A stretch of 64,000 bases of DNA from Streptococcus parasanguinis (GTDB taxonomy: Bacteria > Bacillota > Bacilli > Lactobacillales > Streptococcaceae): the NCBI RefSeq assembly GCF_023109675.1, contig NZ_JALDUR010000002.1, positions 239,010 through 303,009 of the forward strand. The letters run 5' to 3'. Below are positions 37,928 to 45,966 of the stretch, one piece after another. The notes beneath the pieces are model-generated. The model ran no database searches, had not been told where the DNA came from, and worked only from the letters and a program-made list of their open reading frames with translations. Each line of letters begins with the position of its first letter. The stretch's first letter is position 1. A program made the translations under genes and the position numbers.

Positions 37928-39133
37928 ATGGCTGACGAAAAATTTTTAGATAAAAAAATGGACCGTCGTGAATTTCTTAAAAAAGCAGGTATTGGAGGGG
38001 CTGGTCTAGCGCTGGGTCTCTCTGGTGCATCTGCTTTTTTCACTAATCAAGACAATTCCAGCAAAAAAGCTTATGATGGGGATGAAGATATCTCCTTTTA
38101 TGGTAAGCATCAAGCAGGGATTACGACGCCCATGCAGAAGGCTTGCTACTTGGTGGTGTTAGATCTTCACACGACGGACAAAAAAGAAGTTATCCAGCTC
38201 TTTAAAGACTGGACCGATTACAGTAGTAAATTAGTCGAAGGAGAATTGGTCAAAAAAGATGGTTCCAATGCCCTCTTGCCACCAACAGATACAGGTGAAA
38301 CAGTGGGACTCAACCCCTATCGGTTGAGCCTGACGTTTGGGGTATCGGCTTCCTTTCTAAAGAAACTAGGCTTGGAGTCCAAACGTCCCAAACTCTTTCG
38401 TGATTTGCCCCCATTTCCAAAGGAGCAGTTGCAGGACAAATATACAGGTGGCGATATCGTCATTCAGGCCTGTGCAGACGATGAGCAAGTAGCCTTTCAT
38501 GCGGTGCGAAATCTGATTCGTAAGGGTCGCAATACCATTACCATGAAGTGGAGCAAATCAGGATTTGCGGCTATTGGTGACCGAAAAGAAACGCCCCGTA
38601 ACCTCTTTGGTTTCAAGGATGGAACAGCAAATGTCACGACTGAGAAAGACTTTGACAAGGTCGTCTGGACTGACAGCAAGGACTGGATGAAGGGTGGTTC
38701 TTATATGGCTCTTCGCCTAGTTCAAATGCACTTGGAAACTTGGGACCGAACCAATTTGCAGGAGCAAGAAAACACCTTTGGTCGCTACAAGGAGTCCGGT
38801 GCTCCCTTTGGTAAAACCAACGAATTTGATGAAGTAGATTTATCTAAACTACCAGTAGATTCACATGTCCGTTTGGCCAAAGAAGTCGATCGACCGATTT
38901 TACGGAGGTCATATTCCTATTCGGATGGCATCAATGAACAGACTGGGCAATTTGATGCTGGCTTGATCTTTATCGCCTTTCAAAAGGATCCGAACAGCTT
39001 TGTCAAAATCCAAACCAATTTGGGCGCAGTAGACAAAATGAACGAGTACATCACCCATATCGGAAGTGGACTCTTTGCTTGCTTTGCAGGCGTTGAGAAA
39101 GGAGGGTATCTTGGTCAAGCACTCTTTGAATAA
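37928..39133 (+). CDS. efeB: Deferrochelatase / DyP-type heme peroxidase EfeB, Tat substrate
   Basis: Heme-dependent peroxidase exported in folded form. The N-terminus has a twin-arginine signal (MDRREFLKKAGIGGAG; Arg13-Arg14) followed by a hydrophobic stretch and the cleavage region SGASAFF. The DyP motif GxxDG is present as GFKDGTANV, and the proximal heme-ligand region as DSHVRLA. It has 401 residues. The gene starts 5 nt after efeO and is followed by efeU and tatCA. It is thus very probably the dedicated cargo of the adjacent Tat translocase. Confidence 0.94.
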   Translation: MADEKFLDKKMDRREFLKKAGIGGAGLALGLSGASAFFTNQDNSSKKAYDGDEDISFYGKHQAGITTPMQKACYLVVLDLHTTDKKEVIQLFKDWTDYSSKLVEGELVKKDGSNALLPPTDTGETVGLNPYRLSLTFGVSASFLKKLGLESKRPKLFRDLPPFPKEQLQDKYTGGDIVIQACADDEQVAFHAVRNLIRKGRNTITMKWSKSGFAAIGDRKETPRNLFGFKDGTANVTTEKDFDKVVWTDSKDWMKGGSYMALRLVQMHLETWDRTNLQEQENTFGRYKESGAPFGKTNEFDEVDLSKLPVDSHVRLAKEVDRPILRRSYSYSDGINEQTGQFDAGLIFIAFQKDPNSFVKIQTNLGAVDKMNEYITHIGSGLFACFAGVEKGGYLGQALFE

Positions 39134-40796
39134 ATTCTTGATCTTGTTCGGCCTTCTTGCCTTGTTCTGGACTCATCCAGTAGCTGCGGAGTCTTATAGC
39201 GATCTCTTTATCAAGATCACAGATGCAACAACAGCTGTACAAAATAAGAACCAGGATAAGGCCAAGGAATTGATCGCTGAGATTCAGGCTGATTTTGAAT
39301 CCAAAGATCACCATGATTCCAAGGCAGGGAAAAAAGTTAACCAAGCCCTGGCTATAAAAGGGGAGGTAACCAAAGACGATCTTACCAAGATCTCATCAGC
39401 CTTGCTCGCTTTTGAAAAAGAGCAAAATCCGGTCGATTTAGAGGCGGAAAAAGACAAACTTGTCAGTCGGCTCGCTCCTTATTTTAAGAACCTACAAGAG
39501 GCCATTACAGCTAAGGATCTAGATAAAACCCGTCAAACCTATGCTGATCTTAATAACACCTGGACGCGAAACGAAGCGGTAGTAAGAGATCACAGCACAG
39601 CCTACTATGGCAAAATCGAGACGGCTTTTTCGCTCTTACGCAGTAGCATTGTAACAGAGCCTACCGATTTCACCAACATCCAGTCCTCTTATGATGACCT
39701 CAAAAATGGGATTGATGCCTTTGTAAAAGGAGAAGCCATTAGCAGTGCCAGTACGGATTTGACGTTGAACGATGGAATCAAGCTTTTGGAGAAGGCGCAA
39801 AGCCAATTTCAATCCGGCGACGATAAAACTGCTGCAGCGACTATGAAGCAGTTCATCACGATCTGGCCAACTATCGAAGGGGATGTTAGCACGACCAATC
39901 CCGGTCTCTACACGCGCGTAGAGAGCGAATCTCCGGTTATTATGGTCAAGGGGAAAGAAAAGGCCTATCAAGAGAAATTACAAGCCTTGATCAGGGACCT
40001 GTCTGCGATCGATACGACAGCTTCTTACAACGCTTTTGATGCCATGTTGATTCTTCTGCGTGAAGGAGTGGAAGCGCTGCTGATTGTCATGGCGCTTGTG
40101 ACGACCCTTAAGGCCGCTAAGATGAGGAAAGGCCTCAAGTGGGTCTACGGTGGAGCTATAGCTGGTGTTCTTGCCAGTGCAGCGATTGCTCTTGTTCTGC
40201 AAGTAGCATTTCCAGCCGTTACTTCGGGGTCTAATCGGGAAATCATTGAAGGTGGTGTTGGGATTTTCGCTGTGGTCATGATGATCCTCATCGGAATTTG
40301 GCTCCACAGCAAGTCCTCTGTCAAACAATGGAATGCCTTTATGGACCGTCAAATGAAGACCGTAACGGCTACAGGAAGCTTTGTCTCTATGTTTGCCCTC
40401 AGTTTCTTAGCAGTCTTTCGTGAAGGGGCTGAGACCATTCTCTTTTATGTCGGGATCATTCCGCGGATTACAACCGCAAATTTCTTACTGGGAATCGGGC
40501 TTGCTATAGCTGTCCTCATCATCATTGCAGTGGCCATGACCAAGGCTAGTCAAGCTATCCAACCTCATCGAATCTTTTTCATTCTGACATGGTTGATTTA
40601 CGTCTTGGCTTTCAAGATGCTCGGTGTCAGCATCCACGCCCTGCAGTTGACCAATATCCTACCAAGCCATTTGGTCAATGGACTTCCAACCATCGATTGG
40701 GCGGGCATCTATCCAAGCTGGGAAGTTCTTCTTCCCCAACTAATCTTTGTGGCTCTGATCGCCCTCATCACGGTGAGACAACATGGCAAAGAGTAG
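39111..40796 (+). CDS. efeU: Iron permease EfeU (FTR1 family)
   Basis: High-affinity iron permease. I start at the TTG of 39111 because GGAGGG lies four bases upstream and because it gives a proper signal peptide (LVKHSLNKFLILFGLLALF, cleavage near VAAES); the frame's first ATG at 39066 lies deep in efeB. The first 300 residues are an extracellular helical domain with imelysin-like repeats; the rest has seven membrane helices with the two iron motifs REGxE (LREGVEALLIVM and FREGAETILFYVG). About 562 residues. Overlaps efeB by 23 nt and tatC by 14 nt. Confidence 0.9.
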   Translation: MVKHSLNKFLILFGLLALFWTHPVAAESYSDLFIKITDATTAVQNKNQDKAKELIAEIQADFESKDHHDSKAGKKVNQALAIKGEVTKDDLTKISSALLAFEKEQNPVDLEAEKDKLVSRLAPYFKNLQEAITAKDLDKTRQTYADLNNTWTRNEAVVRDHSTAYYGKIETAFSLLRSSIVTEPTDFTNIQSSYDDLKNGIDAFVKGEAISSASTDLTLNDGIKLLEKAQSQFQSGDDKTAAATMKQFITIWPTIEGDVSTTNPGLYTRVESESPVIMVKGKEKAYQEKLQALIRDLSAIDTTASYNAFDAMLILLREGVEALLIVMALVTTLKAAKMRKGLKWVYGGAIAGVLASAAIALVLQVAFPAVTSGSNREIIEGGVGIFAVVMMILIGIWLHSKSSVKQWNAFMDRQMKTVTATGSFVSMFALSFLAVFREGAETILFYVGIIPRITTANFLLGIGLAIAVLIIIAVAMTKASQAIQPHRIFFILTWLIYVLAFKMLGVSIHALQLTNILPSHLVNGLPTIDWAGIYPSWEVLLPQLIFVALIALITVRQHGKE

Positions 40797-41502
40797 AGCA
40801 GATGAAATGACCATTGTTGAGCACTTGGTCGAATTTCGAAAACGATTGATCGCAGTGGTCTTATGTTATATTATCGTCTTCATCGTAGCCTTTGTATTTG
40901 GAGGAGAGCTCTACCAAGCCTTGACGGCTAGCCTGCATCAAAAACTGCTGGTGCTGGGACCGAATGATATCCTCTGGATCTATGTATCGCTGGCCAATCT
41001 CACAGCCTTTAGCCTGACCTTGCCCTTTATTGTCTACCAGATCTGGCAATTTGTAAGGCCGGCTCTGAAGGAGAAGGAGGCGCGTGCAATCTTTGCCTAC
41101 ATCCCAGCTAGCTTTATTTGCTTTGTGCTGGGGCTTGCATTTGGTTATGTCTTTGTCAGTCCAGCTATTTTAGAGGTCTTGATGCGTTTAGGAGAAGGGC
41201 TGTTTGATACCCAATTAACAGCACAAAATTATTTAACCTTCTTATGGCATACTACCTTGCCTTTAGGGGTCTTGTTCGAGTTACCAGTTTTGGTCGCTTT
41301 TCTGACCTCGATTGGACTTTTGACACCACAGTTTTTAATAACCTACCGACGTTACGCTTACTTTGTTCTGCTGGTCTTAGCCGTCGTGTTAACCCCTGCA
41401 GACTTTATCAGTGACTTGGCCATGACACTCCCTTTGATCCTCTTATTTGAAGTCAGTGTCGCCATCAGTAAAGTCATCTATTCAAGAAAAAGGAGAAACT
41501 AA
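40783..41502 (+). CDS. tatC: Twin-arginine translocase subunit TatC
   Basis: Receptor and core of the Tat translocon, binding the twin-arginine signal. It has 239 residues and six membrane helices; the conserved N-terminal segment VEHLVEFRKRL and the FxxxP-type loop FSLTLPFIVYQIWQFVRPAL are present. The ATG at 40783 overlaps efeU; an ATG at 40807 (MTIVEHL) is an alternative. One TatC and one TatA form a minimal system. Most streptococci lack Tat. Confidence 0.94.
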   Translation: MAKSRADEMTIVEHLVEFRKRLIAVVLCYIIVFIVAFVFGGELYQALTASLHQKLLVLGPNDILWIYVSLANLTAFSLTLPFIVYQIWQFVRPALKEKEARAIFAYIPASFICFVLGLAFGYVFVSPAILEVLMRLGEGLFDTQLTAQNYLTFLWHTTLPLGVLFELPVLVAFLTSIGLLTPQFLITYRRYAYFVLLVLAVVLTPADFISDLAMTLPLILLFEVSVAISKVIYSRKRRN

Positions 41503-41699
41503 TGGGAATTTTACGTGATATTGGAGCACCAGGTTTGATCATCATCATCCTGGGCGCCCTCTTGATTTTTGGACCAAAACGCCTGCCTGAGTTGGGCCAG
41601 TCTATCGGCAAAATGTTTGCTGAATTTAAGACAGCTGTCAATAAAGGCAGTGAAGAAGCAGATCAAGACGCCAAAGAAGCTAAAGAAGAAAAAGAATAA
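41502..41699 (+). CDS. tatA: Sec-independent translocase protein TatA
   Basis: Forms the Tat pore. It has 65 residues: one N-terminal membrane helix (LIIIILGALLIF), hinge and amphipathic helix with the signature FGPKRLPELGQSIGK, then an acidic tail (EEADQDAKEAKEEKE). Its ATG overlaps the tatC stop (TAATG). No separate TatB is present, so TatA must serve both roles, as in other Gram-positive minimal systems. Confidence 0.95.
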   Translation: MGILRDIGAPGLIIIILGALLIFGPKRLPELGQSIGKMFAEFKTAVNKGSEEADQDAKEAKEEKE

Positions 41700-41722
41700 T
41701 CAGACAATTTTCAAAATTCTAT

Positions 41723-41751
41723 TGAGTTCGATTGCATAAAAAGGTATAATA
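41723..41751 (+). promoter_or_regulatory. Promoter of the 36-residue membrane protein
   Basis: TTGAGT and TATAAT separated by 17 nt, about 35 nt before the small gene's ATG. Confidence 0.6.
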
Positions 41752-41785
41752 AGACAAGTACTTGCAATCGACGAAGGAGGAAACC

Positions 41786-41896
41786 ATGATTATTACGATT
41801 TTGTCACTCATTTTCTATTTTAGCTATATCGGATTCTTATGCTGGTTGGTCGTAAAAATTGTCGAAAAATTGTTCAATTTCTTGTTGAACCGTTAA
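41786..41896 (+). CDS. Small single-span membrane protein, 36 residues
   Basis: A complete tiny gene: promoter TTGAGT/TATAAT, strong ribosome site (GAAGGAGG, spacing 5-6), ATG, 36 codons, TAA and then a hairpin terminator 10 nt later. The product has a hydrophobic segment (IITILSLIFYFSYIGFLCWL, residues 2-21) and a short basic, amphipathic tail (KIVEKLFNFLLNR). I do not recognise it. Size and shape resemble small membrane regulators or type I toxin-like peptides, but no antisense RNA is evident, so I claim no function. Confidence 0.7.
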   Translation: MIITILSLIFYFSYIGFLCWLVVKIVEKLFNFLLNR

Positions 41897-41905
41897 TGAA
41901 GAAAC

Positions 41906-41936
41906 AATCCATTTCACCCCGAGTGAGTGGATTTTT
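41906..41936 (+). terminator. Terminator of the small membrane protein gene
   Basis: AATCCA and TGGATT with inner TCAC/GTGA pairing, followed by TTTT. Confidence 0.75.
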
Positions 41937-42009
41937 TGTGTCCAATTCAGTTAGAAAGATTCAAACAAAGAGGTTTTAACGGTCTCAGATTGAAGATAAA
42001 GTCATATAA

Positions 42010-42066
42010 AAAACTTTCCTTAAGTGAGTACGGACGTCAGCGAACTTATTAGAAGTTCCATGACTA
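42010..42066 (+). repeat. Partial copy of the 29.2-kb element
   Basis: About 55 bases (from AAACTTTCCTTAAGTGAG through GTACGGACGTCAGCGAACTT to AGAAGTTCCATGACT) repeat the left part of the 138-bp element at 29202-29339 with about five mismatches. The right half and the closing inverted repeat are missing. The 516-base gap between 41896 and 42413 otherwise holds a terminator, a possible 42-codon frame and an AT-rich promoter region. Confidence 0.75.
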
Positions 42067-42188
42067 AATCAAAATACAAAGGGCGTCTGCGGATAAAGTC
42101 AAAAGAGGAAATTAGAAAGCAAGTGAAACAACACAACAAAACCATCGTTTTACTGACTGTTTTGTTTATTGCTATGCTTTCCATTTAA
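42060..42188 (+). CDS. Possible 42-residue protein with C-terminal membrane segment
   Basis: The frame starts at an ATG inside the repeat remnant (TTCCATGACTAAATC) and encodes a very basic N-terminal half (RIKSKEEIRKQVKQHNK) and a hydrophobic end (TIVLLTVLFIAMLSI). There is no convincing ribosome site, and the ATG lies in repeat sequence, so this may be chance. The polar-then-hydrophobic layout is the only support. Confidence 0.25.
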   Translation: MTKSKYKGRLRIKSKEEIRKQVKQHNKTIVLLTVLFIAMLSI

Positions 42189-42372
42189 ATGTTTTTATAT
42201 CTTTCAACTTCTAGTATTTCTTGTTACTAGTGATGGACTATATCGTTTGTTTTTCTTATTTATTTTATAAGAATGTTAAGCTTAATAGAAATACAGTAAT
42301 TACAAGATTGTAATATATTCTGTTATAGCTTTATGTGGCATGGGTATAAATTGATATGACTTTTATTATCTA

Positions 42373-42381
42373 TGGTATAAT
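42373..42381 (+). promoter_or_regulatory. Promoter of the SAP-domain gene
   Basis: TGGTATAAT, an extended -10, 32 nt before the TTG start. Confidence 0.55.
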
Positions 42382-42412
42382 GAGATAAATTTGGAGTTGT
42401 AGAGGCGAGCAT

Positions 42413-43030
42413 TTGGAAGAACATAGACCTGATTTTAGAGATATAAAATCATTTGAAGAATTTAACAGATACTACTGGTATCGAGAAGAGCTTTCACAAA
42501 TTTGTAAGTACCTTGGATTAGAATACAGATGTACAAAAAAAGAATTAAATCATATTATAGAACAATATTTTAGGGGAAATAGAGTAGAAAAAGTTTTGAG
42601 GAAAAGAAACAAAAATCAAACCGAAATAATAACCCTAAATACATCATTACTTGAATGTGGGTTTTCCTTTAATCAGAAATTTCGTGATTATTTTTCAGCT
42701 GTAACAGGTGTTAATCCGTTTAAGTTTAATGCTGATATGGCAACTGCTTGGAGAAAAGTAAAACGGGACAACAACATAAATTTTACAATCCAAGATATGA
42801 TTAAAATATACTATGGAGAGTCAGACTACGCCAAGTATGATAATTCAGCTTGCCAATGGAATCAATTTCTAAAAGACTTTTGTGCCGATGAATTTAGCAA
42901 TCATTACTCCAACAAGTTAAAAGTTGCGGCTATCCTTTGGAATGAAGTTAGAGATTCAAAAAATAAAAAAATTTATTCACGGGGACTTCTAAAAGAATAT
43001 AGCTACAAAATAGAGGAGTACTGTAAGTAA
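42413..43030 (+). CDS. SAP domain / DUF6434 protein
   Basis: A 205-residue basic protein. Residues about 5-55 resemble a SAP-type helix-extended-loop-helix (EELSQICKYLGLEYRCTKKE), and residues 75-190 resemble DUF6434 (FRDYFSAVTGVNPFKFNADM, AWRKVKRDNN), a pairing known in Firmicutes; function unknown, DNA or RNA binding possible. The start is TTG with AGAGG eight bases upstream. The gene is markedly more AT-rich than the core genes around it, has AAA/AAT/ATA-heavy codons and sits beside a repeat remnant, which suggests horizontal gain. Confidence 0.7.
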   Translation: MEEHRPDFRDIKSFEEFNRYYWYREELSQICKYLGLEYRCTKKELNHIIEQYFRGNRVEKVLRKRNKNQTEIITLNTSLLECGFSFNQKFRDYFSAVTGVNPFKFNADMATAWRKVKRDNNINFTIQDMIKIYYGESDYAKYDNSACQWNQFLKDFCADEFSNHYSNKLKVAAILWNEVRDSKNKKIYSRGLLKEYSYKIEEYCK

Positions 43031-43075
43031 ACAACTTCAAGTTTGTCGAACGGAATATAAAGTATTAAAGACGAT

Positions 43076-43105
43076 AGCACTCTGTTTTTGCAGAGTGCTT
43101 TTTTG
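43076..43105 (+). terminator. Terminator of the SAP-domain gene
   Basis: AGCACTCTG and CAGAGTGCT form a 9-bp stem with T run. Confidence 0.85.
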
Positions 43106-43138
43106 TTTTATAGAATATAAGAGAATGTGGGATACTTG

Positions 43139-43219
43139 CTTTCTCTGCTAGATGATCGAGCAGAGAAAGATTTATTAGATATGACATCAGTCAGCTAAAC
43201 CCTTTTAGCTGGCTTTTTT
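43139..43219. other. Two successive hairpins in a gene-free gap
   Basis: CTTTCTCTGCT (43139-43149) pairs perfectly with AGCAGAGAAAG (43159-43169); CAGCTAAA (43192-43199) pairs with TTTAGCTG (43204-43211) and is followed by CTTTTTT. The 314-base gap 43031-43344 holds these, the preceding terminator and a TATAAT-like box near 43275; no protein gene is visible. This may be a repeat remnant or an untested small RNA with its terminator. Confidence 0.45.
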
Positions 43220-43344
43220 GTTAGCGACTCGGTCATTAACTTGCTTGTCAAAATATAATTCGGTATCATAGATATATAATGTTTGGTAAGTAAGTCCTAT
43301 TGTCAGTTCGGAACAAGTAGATAGGAGAAGGGGAGAAAAAACTA

Positions 43345-43860
43345 GTGAATAAAGACCAATTGATAGAGAAACCAGAAATAAATATTGTTGGGGTTATTGC
43401 AAATCATCAGTTTAACTGGTATATTTGTTCAAACGAAATGTGGACAATGGATATCGATAAATATATTCAGGCATACCAAGAAGCAGGTCTGGATGTTGAT
43501 TTCTCCTATTTACCTGAGATTCAGCAGAATCTTCATGTGATTACAAAAAGCAATCTTGAGAGCTACTTAGAAATGTATAAAGATGATTGGCTGAAGGTGA
43601 CGGTTGAAGAATTGATCTCAATGATCAAACGTTCAATAGATTGTGAGGACTTACATTCAGAGATTATTTTTGAAGGAAAAGCCTTGCTTCCGGATCTTTT
43701 CATCGATTTTGATAAAGAAGAATTTTATTCAAACCATCTGGGGATGAAAAACTACGAAAGATATGTGCCAAACGGATGGAAGTTTTTTTCAGGACGTTTT
43801 GATCATTTGATCCCCAAAGAGGAGCAATATTGGATTGAAAAGACTGGCGCTAACCAATGA
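43345..43860 (+). CDS. Hypothetical protein, 171 residues
   Basis: I do not recognise this protein. It starts with GTG behind AGGAGAAGGGGAG. It is acidic, soluble, with no signal peptide, rich in aromatic residues (NHQFNWYICSNEMWTMDIDKY; the C-terminal GWKFFSGRFDHLIPKEEQYW). The size, acidity and isolated accessory position recall immunity-type proteins, but no toxin gene lies beside it, so that remains a guess. Confidence 0.7.
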   Translation: MNKDQLIEKPEINIVGVIANHQFNWYICSNEMWTMDIDKYIQAYQEAGLDVDFSYLPEIQQNLHVITKSNLESYLEMYKDDWLKVTVEELISMIKRSIDCEDLHSEIIFEGKALLPDLFIDFDKEEFYSNHLGMKNYERYVPNGWKFFSGRFDHLIPKEEQYWIEKTGANQ

Positions 43861-43899
43861 AGGAATTAATTATAAAATAAAAAGGAAGAGACAAAACAC

Positions 43900-44625
43900 A
43901 TGCAGTTTTATTTTATTGGTGGCTTAGGTGGGAATGGCTACCATTTGGCGCCACTAATTGATGAGCTCGGCTTTCCTGTAACCTTTCTAGATCCTTACAG
44001 GGAAATGATTCAGACAGAAAAAGATCTTTGTGCTTGGTTTCAAGATCAGATTGGACAAGATGAAGAGATCTGTTTATTGGGGCATTCCTTGGGTGGAGAT
44101 TTGGCTCGTTATCTAGCTGCTGAGTTCCCTCAGATTCGGGCTCTGATTCTCTTGGATGGGGGCTACCTGGATATGGAAAAGATTCTGCCTCTGGAGGAAG
44201 AACTAGAGGGTACATCGTCCTTCATGCAGCAACAAGTCTTTGCGACTGTAGAAGAAGCTGTGTCAGCAGAGCTCGGTGATGAAGTAGTTCCAAGCCCTAT
44301 GACGCGTAAAGCTGTAGAGGCTAGCTATCGCTGGAATCCAGTGAGTGAACAATATGAATTAAATCTGGATCTCGAAAAGGTCATGGCCTTATTGCGTCTA
44401 CGGCGTCAGATCAAAGCTAACCAGATTTCAGTTGCAGACAAGCCTGTCCTATTTATCGGGCCTCGATACCAAGAAGAGCCTGAATGGAGAAAAGAAGCTC
44501 TGAAGCAACTAGATCCCCAGATCGAGCAAGTCTTGCTAGATGGTTTGGGGCACGAACTGTATACAGAGGCGCCTGAAATTGTAGCTAGAGAAGTGAACAA
44601 TTGGCTCCAAAATGTTCATAAATAA
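43900..44625 (+). CDS. Alpha/beta hydrolase
   Basis: A 241-residue cytoplasmic alpha/beta-hydrolase. The nucleophile elbow is GHSLGGD with Ser63, the oxyanion region FIGGLGGNGYHL lies at the N-terminus, and the late acid/His region is LDPQIEQVLLDGLGHELY. The substrate is unknown; esterase or thioesterase activity is usual in this group. It follows the unknown 171-residue gene at 39 nt and is closed by a terminator, so the two may be cotranscribed. Confidence 0.85.
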   Translation: MQFYFIGGLGGNGYHLAPLIDELGFPVTFLDPYREMIQTEKDLCAWFQDQIGQDEEICLLGHSLGGDLARYLAAEFPQIRALILLDGGYLDMEKILPLEEELEGTSSFMQQQVFATVEEAVSAELGDEVVPSPMTRKAVEASYRWNPVSEQYELNLDLEKVMALLRLRRQIKANQISVADKPVLFIGPRYQEEPEWRKEALKQLDPQIEQVLLDGLGHELYTEAPEIVAREVNNWLQNVHK

Positions 44626-44656
44626 AACCTGTTTCTCTTTTTGAAACGGGTTTTTG
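44625..44656 (+). terminator. Terminator of the hydrolase gene
   Basis: AAACCTGTTTC and GAAACGGGTTT pair, followed by T. Confidence 0.85.
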
Positions 44657-44663
44657 TCTTGTA

Positions 44664-44676
44664 ATTTCCGAACGTT
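44664..44676 (+). promoter_or_regulatory. Putative PurR box upstream of guaC
   Basis: ATTTCCGAACGTT fits the PurBox AWWWCCGAACWWT at 12 of 13 positions and ends 46 nt before the -10. Confidence 0.65.
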
Positions 44677-44721
44677 ATTTCCTATAAAATCATTCCCATT
44701 GCATTAGGTCCGTATATTTGG

Positions 44722-44727
44722 TATAAT
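44722..44727 (+). promoter_or_regulatory. guaC -10 box and structured leader
   Basis: TATAAT with no good -35. The roughly 75-nt leader has two short hairpins, ACGTC-AAGA-GACGT and TGCGC-TT-GCGCA, without a T run. Confidence 0.55.
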
Positions 44728-44807
44728 CTATCAAGGAAACGTCAAGAGACGTAGCGATGCGCTTGCGCATAGGTAGGTCAGTTTTTAGAAAAGAGATTTT
44801 TCAATCT

Positions 44808-45791
44808 ATGTTAAATGAATTTCCTATTTTCGACTATGAAGATATTCAGTTGATTCCCAACAAATGTATCATCAATAGCCGGTCAGAAGCAGATACAACC
44901 GTCCAATTTGGAAAGCATACCTTCAAGCTTCCAGTCGTTCCTGCCAATATGCAGACGATTTTAGATGAGAATGTCGCAGAGCAGTTGGCGCGTGGTGGTT
45001 ACTTCTACATCATGCACCGTTTTGATGAAGCGGGTCGGATTCCTTTTGTCAAACGCATGCATGATCAAGGTTTGATCGCTTCCATTTCGGTTGGTGTTAA
45101 GGAATACGAATACGACTTTGTGAGTCAATTAAAGGCAGATGCGCCTGAGTACATCACTATTGATATCGCACACGGTCATGCGGATAGTGTCATTCGGATG
45201 ATTCAACACATCAAGAAAGAATTGCCAGATACCTTTGTCATTGCTGGAAATGTTGGAACACCTGAAGCTGTTCGTGAATTGGAAAATGCGGGAGCTGATG
45301 CGACTAAGGTCGGGATCGGCCCTGGTAAGGTTTGTATCACCAAAGTGAAGACTGGATTTGGTACAGGTGGTTGGCAATTGGCTGCTCTTCGCTGGTGCTC
45401 AAAAGCAGCGCGTAAGCCAATCATTGCGGATGGTGGTATTCGGACTCATGGTGATATTGCCAAATCGATTCGTTTCGGGGCATCTATGGTCATGATTGGT
45501 TCTCTCTTTGCAGGACATATTGAAAGTCCTGGTAAAACAGTAGAGATTGATGGAGAGTCTTTCAAAGAGTACTATGGATCTGCTTCAGAGTACCAAAAAG
45601 GTGCATATAAGAACGTCGAAGGTAAGAAGATTTTATTGCCTGCCAAGGGTCATTTGCAAGATACCTTGACAGAAATGGAACAAGATTTGCAAAGTTCGAT
45701 CTCTTATGCAGGAGGCCGAAAATTAGCAGATTTGAAACATGTTGACTATGTGATCGTTAAGAATTCTATCTGGAATGGCGATGCACACTAA
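44808..45791 (+). CDS. guaC: GMP reductase
   Basis: Reduces GMP to IMP with NADPH, balancing guanine and adenine nucleotides. It has 327 residues from the ATG at 44808; the open frame goes to 44757, but that part is in the structured leader. Catalytic Cys176 lies in [17 protein letters not shown], and the barrel phosphate site in [15 protein letters not shown]. It is the short GuaC-type, lacking the CBS domains of IMP dehydrogenase. A PurR-type box lies upstream; the following xpt-pbuX unit has its own guanine switch. Confidence 0.94.
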   Translation: MLNEFPIFDYEDIQLIPNKCIINSRSEADTTVQFGKHTFKLPVVPANMQTILDENVAEQLARGGYFYIMHRFDEAGRIPFVKRMHDQGLIASISVGVKEYEYDFVSQLKADAPEYITIDIAHGHADSVIRMIQHIKKELPDTFVIAGNVGTPEAVRELENAGADATKVGIGPGKVCITKVKTGFGTGGWQLAALRWCSKAARKPIIADGGIRTHGDIAKSIRFGASMVMIGSLFAGHIESPGKTVEIDGESFKEYYGSASEYQKGAYKNVEGKKILLPAKGHLQDTLTEMEQDLQSSISYAGGRKLADLKHVDYVIVKNSIWNGDAH

Positions 45792-45796
45792 TTGAA

Positions 45797-45863
45797 TTAC
45801 TTATTTATTTCACGAATAGGCGTGATGTTTCTACAAGGTGCCGGAACACCTAACAATAAGTAA
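45797..45863 (+). ncRNA. Guanine riboswitch aptamer (purine riboswitch)
   Basis: A three-way junction can be drawn directly. P1: TTACTTATT (45797-45805) with AATAAGTAA (45855-45863), nine perfect pairs. P2: TCACG/CGTGA with loop AATAGG. J2/3: TGTTTCTAC. P3: AGGTG/CACCT with loop CCGGAA. The GG of loop 2 and CC of loop 3 allow the known loop-loop contact. The specificity base in J3/1 is C (about 45854), marking guanine rather than adenine. It precedes xpt-pbuX, the classic target. Confidence 0.92.
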
Positions 45864-45895
45864 GTCGGGATTATTTCTCTTTCTAGAGAGATTTC

Positions 45896-45919
45896 AAGGC
45901 TTGCTTAGCAGGCCTTTTT
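45896..45919 (+). terminator. Riboswitch-controlled terminator before xpt
   Basis: AAGGCTTGC and GCAGGCCTT pair, followed by TTTT. It lies 33 nt after the aptamer and would form when guanine or hypoxanthine is bound. Confidence 0.8.
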
Positions 45920-45966
45920 GTATTTTGTGAATGAAGTAGAGGATTTTTAAAAAAGTAGGAGGAAGT

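Noticed and set aside
39066..39110. ATG at 39066 as start of efeU
   Set aside because: It lies inside efeB with no ribosome site; the TTG at 39111 has GGAGGG and gives a clean signal peptide.
41709..41723. AATTTTCAAAATTCT as a CodY box before the 36-residue membrane gene
   Set aside because: Only 11 of 15 matches; the second half does not fit.
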